A program made the translations under genes and the position numbers. Shown here piece by piece: positions 1 through 5,042 of a stretch of 5,790 nt of DNA; position 1 is the first letter of the stretch, and each line of letters opens with the position of its first letter. Location: assembly GCA_021844275.1 (NCBI GenBank), contig JAKBTR010000028.1, positions 1 to 5,790 of the forward strand, in the 5' to 3' direction. The DNA is from Nitrospirota bacterium. Lineage in GTDB: Bacteria > Nitrospirota_A > Leptospirillia > Leptospirillales > Leptospirillaceae. The notes beneath the pieces were generated by a model. The model saw only the letters and a program-made list of their open reading frames with translations, made no database searches and had not been told where the DNA came from.

Positions 1-48
1 TCCCGAGGGCTCGCTGACGCCTTCTAAGCCACCTATACGGTGGATAAC
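1..48 (-). CRISPR. Leader-proximal end of a type I-F CRISPR array (partial)
   Basis: The array enters the window at the left edge, so only the first repeat (21-48) and the first 20 nt of the first spacer (20 down to 1 on the minus strand) are visible. It is read on the same strand as the cas operon and begins 107 bp after the cas1 stop. Only one repeat is present, so the call rests on its fit to the I-F repeat consensus (length 28, GTT start, 5-bp stem, GUAUA loop, 8-nt handle) and on its place beside cas1, not on periodic repetition. The I-F family normally uses 32-nt spacers, so the next repeat would be expected about 12 nt beyond the edge. The visible spacer segment has no obvious match elsewhere in the window. 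Confidence 0.88.
21..48 (-). repeat. 28-nt type I-F CRISPR repeat with Cas6f hairpin
   Basis: Read on the minus strand, the repeat starts GTTAT. Nucleotides 6-20 form the hairpin CCACC-GTATA-GGTGG, and it ends with the 8-nt handle CTTAGAAG. In the well-studied P. aeruginosa repeat the same positions are CTGCC-GTATA-GGCAG and CTAAGAAA. Length, loop and stem register are therefore conserved, while the stem pairs and two handle bases (positions 3 and 8) differ. By family knowledge, Cas6f cuts after nucleotide 20 (the last stem G), leaving CUUAGAAG as the crRNA 5' handle and the hairpin as the 3' end. The swapped stem pairs keep perfect pairing, which supports a functional RNA hairpin rather than a chance match. 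Confidence 0.9.
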
Positions 49-155
49 CGCTCCAGATCCGGCGCTTTTCCAGAAACGACAAGGGATTCCTCGACATTCC
101 TTCAAAAAATCTTCGTTCTTCCCTCCTTTTATAAGATATGAATATCTCTAATTTT
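49..155 (-). promoter_or_regulatory. CRISPR leader between cas1 and the array
   Basis: This is the 107-bp non-coding stretch between the cas1 stop and the first repeat. Its cas1-proximal half is AT-rich. The minus strand shows a perfect 6-bp inverted repeat (134-147), then a TATAAA (128-133) that could be a -10 element for pre-crRNA, though no good -35 lies 16-18 bp upstream. Next comes a purine-rich AAAAGGAGGG (121-130) that looks like a strong Shine-Dalgarno sequence, but no ATG or GTG follows at a useful distance. I see no clear IHF consensus site, although IHF is used by known I-F leaders. No rho-independent terminator separates cas1 from the array, so read-through from the cas operon into the array is possible. 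Its role as the site of new spacer insertion is inferred from position. Confidence 0.7.
134..147. repeat. Perfect AT-rich inverted repeat in the leader
   Basis: AGATAT and ATATCT are separated by 2 bp, a perfect 6-bp-arm palindrome lying 9 bp past the cas1 stop and directly upstream of the TATAAA at 128-133. It is too AT-rich to be a convincing terminator, and on the minus strand no U-tract follows. It could be a protein-binding site or chance in AT-rich DNA. Confidence 0.35.
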
Positions 156-1094
156 TTACAGGACAACTTTTTTGATGGTCTCGATAATGTCGTCAAGAAC
201 CATTTTCGACTGGAAGAAATCGATCAGGTCGTCCCGGAAGTCCTGATCGCGTTCACCGCTTGTCGCCGCCTGGAACGCCGAAGGCAAAACGAAGGCGTCT
301 TTATAGAGATCCGCCACATCGAACACGAGGGCCCCGCGCCGCGTCTTCCCGTGCATGACGGGAAGCGCATAGGAGATTCCAAGCACGTTCAGGGCCGACG
401 CAGCGTACCCATAGGCGATATAATTCCCGTGATCGAGATAACTGTTGGCCCGATCGCTCAGGGACTCCCGGCTCCCCTGCCCCTCGTTCCTGGTAAAATC
501 GGATAGATCAAATCCTCTCGCCAGTTTTCCGTAAAGGTTCTTGGCCCATTCCGCTTCGATCGACAGCAGATGTCCGGTATCGGATGCCTTCTCCGCCTTC
601 CGGAGAGAATACCCGATTTCCGGCTCCGTCAAAACAACATTCCTCATCTTGAGAAAAGACAAAGACGACCAGCTTTGAAGCGTCCACCGGAGACGAGTTT
701 CAAAGAAGATTTTCGCCACGGACAATCGCTTGGCATCATCGAGCCACATCCGCATCCAGGCTTGCATGTATTCTGTGGGGCGGTATTCCGACTGAGGCGT
801 CAGGAAGACGTAATCGACGGAAGAAAAAAGCGGCGACCCGCCATTGCCGACGAATCCGACGACAATGTTGGAGTCCGCCAACCGCCGGGCCGCCGCATCG
901 GTCAGGGAACTTCCCTTTCCCAAGAGAATAAAGATCGTGTTGCGTTCCGGAATATTATAGAAACGTCCGATGTCTCCCTCTTCCGTCAGGTAAACCACCC
1001 GGTCGTCCTTCACGAGAACCTTGACGTGATCCAGATAGAACACGTTCGCCCGTTTAGAGAGCAGGATCTGTCGGGGCTTGACCGCTTCCCTCAT
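156..1094 (-). CDS. cas1: Cas1 integrase, type I-F subtype
   Basis: Cas1 is the metal-dependent DNA integrase that inserts new spacers at the leader end of the array. In type I-F it works as a complex with the Cas2-Cas3 fusion. The 312-residue protein is close to the usual I-F length (about 320). The N-terminal beta domain opens with LLSKRANVFYLDHVKVL (11-27), and the I-F signature LTPQSEYRPTEYMQAW follows at 98-113. The catalytic residues expected from the family are all present: E180 in LLSIEAEWAKNLY, H248 in VMHGKTRRGALVFDVADL, and D259 and D262 with the normal H-11-D-3-D spacing. The start ATG follows the cas6f stop with no gap (TAAATG), and a GGAG inside the end of cas6f is its ribosome site, so the two genes are probably translationally coupled. 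Unusually, cas1 is the last gene of the operon, directly before the leader, and no cas2-3 follows. Confidence 0.96.
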   Translation of the reverse strand: MREAVKPRQILLSKRANVFYLDHVKVLVKDDRVVYLTEEGDIGRFYNIPERNTIFILLGKGSSLTDAAARRLADSNIVVGFVGNGGSPLFSSVDYVFLTPQSEYRPTEYMQAWMRMWLDDAKRLSVAKIFFETRLRWTLQSWSSLSFLKMRNVVLTEPEIGYSLRKAEKASDTGHLLSIEAEWAKNLYGKLARGFDLSDFTRNEGQGSRESLSDRANSYLDHGNYIAYGYAASALNVLGISYALPVMHGKTRRGALVFDVADLYKDAFVLPSAFQAATSGERDQDFRDDLIDFFQSKMVLDDIIETIKKVVL

Positions 1095-1694
1095 TTACGG
1101 CTCCATGGGCAAGGCATAAGAGTTCTGTCCTCGCGAGAGGCCAAAGGAATCAGGAAAACACTCGGACGTCGGATGCCCCTCCCGCCGGGCGACGTGAAGA
1201 CTGAACCGCTCCCCCGTGGACTTGCTGTGCATTCGAAAGAATGGAAACTGTTCCGCCCTCTCCAAACGCTTTTCCCGGAGAGAAGACGGCGTCCATCCCA
1301 TCGGAGCCTCTCCACGAGGGGAACACGATTTTCGTGTCGGAACCCGGAACCGGGAATATTCGATCCACGGGCCGGAAAACGAGACCGGCACCTTTTTCGG
1401 CTTCTCGGGGAGAAAAACGAAAGCCCCGATCCGCTCGTTTTGGTTGAGTTCTTTCCAAAGGATCTCCCTCCACTCGTCTTCGGACTCGAAGAACACCCGG
1501 AACACATGCCCGGGATGCCGGAACTCCCCCTCGGTCATGAGAGGGAATCCCAGGGCAAATCGTCCCGGGTGGGAACGAAAAATTCCATGAAGCACGGAAA
1601 GCAGGCGGGTGGCCACGGGAAGGGAGCCAATGCCCCCCTTCCCGACGGTCGCCCCGTTTCTGATCCGGATATCGGCATAGAAGCAAGGTCTCAT
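1095..1694 (-). CDS. cas6f: Cas6f (Csy4) crRNA-processing endoribonuclease
   Basis: Cas6f cuts each repeat transcript at the 3' base of the hairpin and remains bound to it as the head of the Csy complex. The protein has 199 residues (P. aeruginosa Csy4 has 187). The N-terminal ferredoxin-like fold begins FYADIRIR (5-12), and the expected catalytic histidine is H36 in LLSVLHGIF. The C-terminal family motif PFFRMHSKSTGERFSLHV (151-168) carries the serines (S157, S159) and F164 matching the Csy4 RNA-contact segment, and DSFGLSRG (182-189) matches its CYGLSKG. The tyrosine usually found in that last motif is phenylalanine here (F184). The arginine-rich helix that grips the RNA major groove seems short (137-150, R140, R143, R146). 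The ATG overlaps the cas7f stop by 4 bp (ATGA), with an AGGAG site 7 nt upstream. The first six residues could vary, but the start is well supported. Confidence 0.93.
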   Translation of the reverse strand: MRPCFYADIRIRNGATVGKGGIGSLPVATRLLSVLHGIFRSHPGRFALGFPLMTEGEFRHPGHVFRVFFESEDEWREILWKELNQNERIGAFVFLPEKPKKVPVSFSGPWIEYSRFRVPTRKSCSPRGEAPMGWTPSSLREKRLERAEQFPFFRMHSKSTGERFSLHVARREGHPTSECFPDSFGLSRGQNSYALPMEP

Positions 1695-2899
1695 GGCAAG
1701 TCTCCTATCTCGTCAGATTCATCCGTGGAATCCTCCGATGTTTCGGATCCCCCTTTCTTGCCTTTCCCCTTTTCGGTTCCATTCTCCTTGTCGCTGACCC
1801 CATAGACGCCCCCTCGCTCGATGGCAGCGAGGGCGAACATCCCTTCCTCGCTGTCGGGGTCGACCTGCCCAAGACGTTTGACAATCTCGAACGATGAATG
1901 CTCGCCTTTCCGGTAGAACTCCTGCTGGGACAGGCTGGCGCCTAGAGGTTCAACGGGAATTGGAAACCCGTTCTCGGCATAGTCCGGATACCAGGTGTCG
2001 ATCGTCCGGATGGCGTTGAAGATCTTCTGGTCGCGCAGGGCCGCCTGCCCGACGACGCAGATGCCTCCGGACTCATTCTGGGGATGCCCGAGCTTGTAGA
2101 GGAACCGCGTCGATTCCCCTTTATCGGACTTCTTTTTTTCAACGTAGTTCTGGCTCGGATAAACCTCCATCGACCCGGTAATCCGCAATGTCAAAAACGC
2201 TTCCACGAGAAGCCCGTCCTTCGACTCCCCCTTCATCTGTTTCAGAATCTCCTGGGCTAGGCATTCTTCGTCCTGCGAATAGTTCCCAAATTCGTTCAGG
2301 GAAACCTTACACGCATCGAAGGCCGCCAAAGGATGTAAGTCTCCATCGGGATGCCGTTTCTGAACAATGATCCGGATATCAGAGGCGATATTCCTGTTTC
2401 TCCAGAGCCAGCGCCCGTTCGCCACATTCCGGGCGTACCGCCGGGCCACTTCGAGAAGTCCCTGCGACTCCTTGCCCCGTTTCAGAAACACGTTGATCAT
2501 TTCCCGCATCTTCCGTTGGGTCTGGACCGCATTCTCCCTGACCTTGTCGCCGGACGCGCAGGACTCCAGGAGGGTTTCAAGATCGAGAAACATCATCTCG
2601 AAACGAACGAAGAGCCCCGTGGCTTCGGGGTCGAGCTTGGCCGTCTCCATCACCTGGATATTCGAAACGGCTCGCTCTCCATTTTCTCCCGTCGTGGACG
2701 CCTTCACCCACGGGTTCAGGTTTCCCTTCCCGTCGTTGACATTCTGCGTTCCCCGGATCCCGTGCCGAACGACAAGAACAGGGGCCTTCGGCTTGTCCTT
2801 GAAAAGGTTGAACATCTCTCCGTCGGTAACGGAGTGTCCGCGACGAAACGCCAGCACTCCCGGAAGTTTTTTTAACGGTTGCAGGTTGGATAATTCCAT
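1691..2899 (-). CDS. cas7f: Cas7f (Csy3) crRNA-backbone subunit with charged C-terminal tail
   Basis: Cas7f polymerises (six copies in known Csy complexes) along the crRNA spacer and presents it for base pairing. Family segments recognised in order are: LKKLPGVLAFRR near the N-terminus, RHGIRGTQNV (45-54), the highly conserved VARRYARNVANGRWLWRNR (151-169), EVYPSQ (245-250), and KIFNAIRTIDTWYP (292-305) leading into PVEPLG (315-320). The usual family end, seen here as ERGGVYG (361-367), is followed by about 35 extra residues: a Lys/Gly-rich part (371-383) and then a Ser/Asp/Glu-rich acidic part (385-400). This tail largely explains the length of 402 against 342 in P. aeruginosa. The ATG lies 16 bp after the cas5f stop, with AAGGAG 7 nt upstream. 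Its last bases overlap cas6f. Confidence 0.95.
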   Translation of the reverse strand: MELSNLQPLKKLPGVLAFRRGHSVTDGEMFNLFKDKPKAPVLVVRHGIRGTQNVNDGKGNLNPWVKASTTGENGERAVSNIQVMETAKLDPEATGLFVRFEMMFLDLETLLESCASGDKVRENAVQTQRKMREMINVFLKRGKESQGLLEVARRYARNVANGRWLWRNRNIASDIRIIVQKRHPDGDLHPLAAFDACKVSLNEFGNYSQDEECLAQEILKQMKGESKDGLLVEAFLTLRITGSMEVYPSQNYVEKKKSDKGESTRFLYKLGHPQNESGGICVVGQAALRDQKIFNAIRTIDTWYPDYAENGFPIPVEPLGASLSQQEFYRKGEHSSFEIVKRLGQVDPDSEEGMFALAAIERGGVYGVSDKENGTEKGKGKKGGSETSEDSTDESDEIGDLP

Positions 2900-2915
2900 G
2901 ACATGTCTCCTTGAT

Positions 2916-3755
2916 TCAATGTGAAAGGGCTGATGTCAGATACACGCCTGGCATCGGGAATGTCGGGCTCCAGAAATGAAGCCCGTTGGTGCGAAGCGAC
3001 TGGTACTGCACAAGTCCGACCAGAGGCTCCGCATAAGCATGAGGAAGGTCGCCTCGAACATTCCGGCGGCTTTTCCGCTCGGAGATCTCGGCGTACCCGA
3101 CAGTCGTCGGCATGAGCCACGCTGTGCCGTCGGAATCTTCTGAACCCTCCCGATCGGTCTCCGGCTTCCTGAACCGCCGGGTCACGCGCAGCAGTGTGTC
3201 GAGCGGATCCCTGTCTTCCGGAGCGCGGACCATCAGATCTGAACGGTCTGCAAGCGACCACGATGACCGCCGGACGTTTTTCTGGAGAAATCGGACAACC
3301 TCCTCCGGATCCCATTTGCGGGCCATCAGTTCCGGGGAACCGTATTTCACGATGTCGCCTCCGGCCAACTTTCGCCCTCGCAAAAAAGAGGCGAACCGGT
3401 TCTCCGGAATCCCCAGATCCTCCGAAAAACGGAGAACGAGCGACACCGACAGGTGGCACCGGGCCGTGGGCTGAGAAGAGAGAACATAGGGGTTTTTCGA
3501 ACTGTAGTCGTCTTTGTCGATGAACGAGGCGGATCGGAACTGCGCCGGACGGAACGATCCGTTGATGTTCTCTCCCAAAAACTGAATGTCGTGATGGACG
3601 ATGGCGACGCCGTCCGGTCGCGCTTCAAGGTGGCGTCCGAAGGCATGGGCGAACCCCATATAGGCCGTCACCGGGGGAGGTCCGATGATCCACCACGCCG
3701 GTTGAGCGTTGGCGTTCCGGACACTGATCTCGGGGACGACAAGATAATGGCTCAT
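2916..3755 (-). CDS. cas5f: Cas5f (Csy2) 5'-handle-binding subunit
   Basis: Cas5f pairs with Cas8f at the tail of the Csy complex and clamps the 8-nt crRNA 5' handle. The N-terminal family pattern is clear: LVVPEISVRNANAQP (5-19), then GPPPVTAYMGFAHAFGRHL (25-43), matching the conserved P-x-I-x-NANA and GFPSPGAFTGFVHAL patterns of Csy2. Other family-like pieces are AHLSV-type RCHLSVSLVLRF (99-110), RKLAGGDIVKYGSPEL (128-143), WLMPTTVGYAEIS (213-225) and a C-terminal LHFWSPTF (259-266). At 279 residues it is shorter than the P. aeruginosa protein (about 327). The loss seems spread through the middle, because both ends look complete. The ATG overlaps the cas8f stop by 4 bp, and a strong AGGAGGT lies 6 nt upstream, so coupling to cas8f is likely. 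No frameshift was seen. Confidence 0.92.
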   Translation of the reverse strand: MSHYLVVPEISVRNANAQPAWWIIGPPPVTAYMGFAHAFGRHLEARPDGVAIVHHDIQFLGENINGSFRPAQFRSASFIDKDDYSSKNPYVLSSQPTARCHLSVSLVLRFSEDLGIPENRFASFLRGRKLAGGDIVKYGSPELMARKWDPEEVVRFLQKNVRRSSWSLADRSDLMVRAPEDRDPLDTLLRVTRRFRKPETDREGSEDSDGTAWLMPTTVGYAEISERKSRRNVRGDLPHAYAEPLVGLVQYQSLRTNGLHFWSPTFPMPGVYLTSALSH

Positions 3756-4870
3756 GACAAGACCTCCTCAATAACGGAAATCCACCTTAAGGAATCCTGT
3801 TCCCCGACGTGCAGCGTGACTTCCTGCCCGTGTTCGAAGAATGCGGCATCGAGGAGGGCCCGGTAGATTTTTCGCGCCTCCCGCTCGACCCATCCCCCAT
3901 CCCGAAGCGCAGGATTCAGCCAAGGATCGTCCAGGGTGTCGGATGCACTCTCCTGATATTTCTCGACAAGCGCCGCATTGTCGGCCGACTTCTGCTTGAG
4001 GTCTGCGACGATCCTTACAAGGAAATCCCGCTCCTGCTCCCGGATGTCCGCATCCCCCGGCATGATGCCACGATAGGAACGTAAAACGCCTTGTCGCCAT
4101 CGATAAAACTCCCGCAGGAGCGATGTCGAAAAAAAGATCTCCTTCTTGCCGAACCGAAGGGCGTACACCGTCCGGATGTCCTTGTCTTCGGTGGGAGCCT
4201 TGCAGAAAAGAACCGTCTGGAGCGCATGGGTCAGAAATCCGACGTTCTGTGTGTTAGACCCGCCGATCCCGAGAAACCCTCTGTTTCTCGGGATCATGAC
4301 GGGACGGGAGGGGGTCTTCCCCTTGTCTTCATCTTTCTGTCCATACGTCTCGTACTCCTCCCGGAGCCGTTGTCCGAGGACATGGCTGAATCCCGGGGAG
4401 GGCAACGGGGTCAGGCAGACATCTTCGCCAGTCTCCGTCCGGACAATGATCTGACGAAGGCGAAGCCCCACGAAGTCCTCCGGGGATTCATAACGCCGTT
4501 CGAGATCCGGGAACGCAGAAACGATCGTCTGGACATCCTCCTCTTTCACATTGAAATACTCGCTTGACGTCTCAAGCCCTTCCATTTTTTCTTTGACCCA
4601 GGAAAACTGCTGGACAAAAGGGACAAAAGTAGCCCCGTTCAGGGATTCCAATGGAATCGTCCGGATATCCATCGTCCGGAGTGCCACACAAGGAAGGTCG
4701 ATCCTGTCCTCCGGCGATAGCCTGACGCCAAATGCGAAACTGTTCGTGTTCACCCCTTTGGAAATGAAATGAGAAAACGTGCGGATCCTCGCAAGAGAAT
4801 CCTTTTGAAGAGGCTTCCACGGTTTTTCTTTTTTCTTTTTCGTTTTTTTTGATTCCATGTTTTTTCCCAT
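3752..4870 (-). CDS. cas8f: Cas8f (Csy1) large subunit, compact and divergent
   Basis: Cas8f is the PAM-reading large subunit of the Csy complex, bound to Cas5f at the crRNA 5' end. It is the most divergent gene here, at 372 residues against about 434 in P. aeruginosa. Supporting segments are SPGFSHVLGQRLREEY (158-173), IPRNRGFLGIGGSNTQNVGFL (residues 193-213 region), matching the family YPNLAIQKFGGTKPQNIS block, and a helical C-terminus with DPWLNPALRDGGWVE (315-329), matching LWLDPLR...FLQRR. N209 aligns with the PAM-contacting Asn of Csy1 (N250), but the nearby wedge lysine (K247) aligns with N206. The N-terminus has a Lys-rich stretch (8-19) encoded partly by an A8 run. No HNH or HD nuclease motif is visible. 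It is first in the operon. The start is fixed by AAAGGAG 7 nt upstream; a second in-frame ATG is codon 5. Confidence 0.88.
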   Translation of the reverse strand: MGKNMESKKTKKKKEKPWKPLQKDSLARIRTFSHFISKGVNTNSFAFGVRLSPEDRIDLPCVALRTMDIRTIPLESLNGATFVPFVQQFSWVKEKMEGLETSSEYFNVKEEDVQTIVSAFPDLERRYESPEDFVGLRLRQIIVRTETGEDVCLTPLPSPGFSHVLGQRLREEYETYGQKDEDKGKTPSRPVMIPRNRGFLGIGGSNTQNVGFLTHALQTVLFCKAPTEDKDIRTVYALRFGKKEIFFSTSLLREFYRWRQGVLRSYRGIMPGDADIREQERDFLVRIVADLKQKSADNAALVEKYQESASDTLDDPWLNPALRDGGWVEREARKIYRALLDAAFFEHGQEVTLHVGEQDSLRWISVIEEVLS

Positions 4871-4877
4871 CCTCTCT

Positions 4878-4884
4878 CTCCTTT
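4878..4884 (-). promoter_or_regulatory. Ribosome binding site of cas8f
   Basis: AAAGGAG on the minus strand lies 7 nt before the ATG at 4870. It decides for that start over the in-frame ATG four codons later, which has no comparable site at the right distance. Confidence 0.75.
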
Positions 4885-4919
4885 TTCCGATTCAAAGCCT
4901 TGCATCGGATCCATGGTCG

Positions 4920-4948
4920 AGGATAAAATGAACAATAGAACCTGTCAA
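4920..4948 (-). promoter_or_regulatory. Sigma70-type promoter of the cas operon
   Basis: On the minus strand a perfect -35 hexamer TTGACA (4948-4943) is followed after exactly 17 bp by TATCCT (4925-4920), a 4/6 match to the -10 consensus. Transcription would start near 4912-4914, giving a leader of about 42 nt before the cas8f ATG. Since the five cas genes overlap or abut, this is probably the main promoter for all of them. The left arm of the inverted repeat 4945-4981 overlaps the -35, which suggests a regulated promoter. Confidence 0.65.
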
Positions 4949-4981
4949 TACAGAAATTGCCAAATAGATAGATCATATTGA
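4945..4981. promoter_or_regulatory. Spaced inverted repeat TCAATA/TATTGA across the divergent promoters
   Basis: TCAATA at 4945-4950 and TATTGA at 4976-4981 are perfect 6-bp inverted arms, 31 bp apart start to start (about three helical turns). The left arm overlaps the cas -35 hexamer, and the right arm lies inside the palindrome at 4971-4983. Together they are candidate half-sites for the neighbouring WYL regulator. This is an inference from arrangement; short arms in AT-rich DNA can arise by chance. Confidence 0.3.
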
Positions 4982-4983
4982 TC
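4971..4983. promoter_or_regulatory. Candidate operator palindrome GATCA-TAT-TGATC
   Basis: A perfect 5-bp-arm palindrome with a 3-bp centre lies between the cas promoter and the WYL gene, just upstream of a TATAAA (4990-4995) reading toward that gene. Known BrxR/CapW proteins bind inverted repeats in their own promoter regions, so this is a plausible autoregulatory site. The assignment is unproven. Confidence 0.35.
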
Positions 4984-4989
4984 CGTAAT

Positions 4990-4995
4990 TATAAA
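4990..4995 (+). promoter_or_regulatory. Possible -10 element for the WYL regulator gene
   Basis: TATAAA (5/6 to consensus) would place the transcript start near 5002, about 40 nt before the ATG. No good -35 is found at 16-18 bp, where the sequence is close to GATAGA, so the promoter is weak or activator-dependent if real. It lies 6 bp past the palindrome at 4971-4983, so a protein bound there would block it. Confidence 0.3.
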
Positions 4996-5007
4996 AAAGA
5001 AAGAAAA

Positions 5008-5024
5008 CAAATCTTCTTGACTTG
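5008..5024. repeat. Imperfect inverted repeat before the WYL gene
   Basis: CAAATC and GACTTG (arms match at 5 of 6 positions) flank a 5-bp centre, ending 18 bp before the ATG. It would lie in the 5' untranslated region of the regulator transcript and could be a second operator half-pair. The evidence is weak. Confidence 0.2.
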
Positions 5025-5042
5025 TTAGCTTGGAAAAAAATA

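Noticed and set aside
49..106. A possible cas2-3 start in the leader (minus-strand ATG near position 88)
   Set aside because: The frame reads through the CRISPR repeat, bears no resemblance to the Cas2 N-terminus, and has no well-spaced ribosome site.
134..157. Rho-independent terminator after cas1
   Set aside because: The hairpin is only 6 bp and almost all A-T, and on the cas1 strand it is not followed by a U-tract. A T-run follows only on the opposite strand.
570..1805. A 411-codon open frame on the plus strand opposite cas1, cas6f and the end of cas7f
   Set aside because: It is rich in Arg, Pro and Ser with no recognisable domain, has no ribosome site, and lies entirely opposite genes with clear homology. 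It is a codon-bias shadow of the cas frames, as are the other long plus-strand frames at 138-506, 2351-2924, 3112-3523 and 4091-4567.
3752..4870. Cas8f with an inserted HNH nuclease, as in reported Cas8-HNH I-F variants
   Set aside because: The C-terminal third reads as the usual helical bundle, with the DPWLNP motif. No His-Asn-His pattern or zinc-binding cysteine pairs are present.
156..4870. Tn7-like transposon-encoded I-F3 system
   Set aside because: cas1 is present, cas8f and cas5f are separate genes, and no tniQ or tns gene or transposon end is seen in the window.
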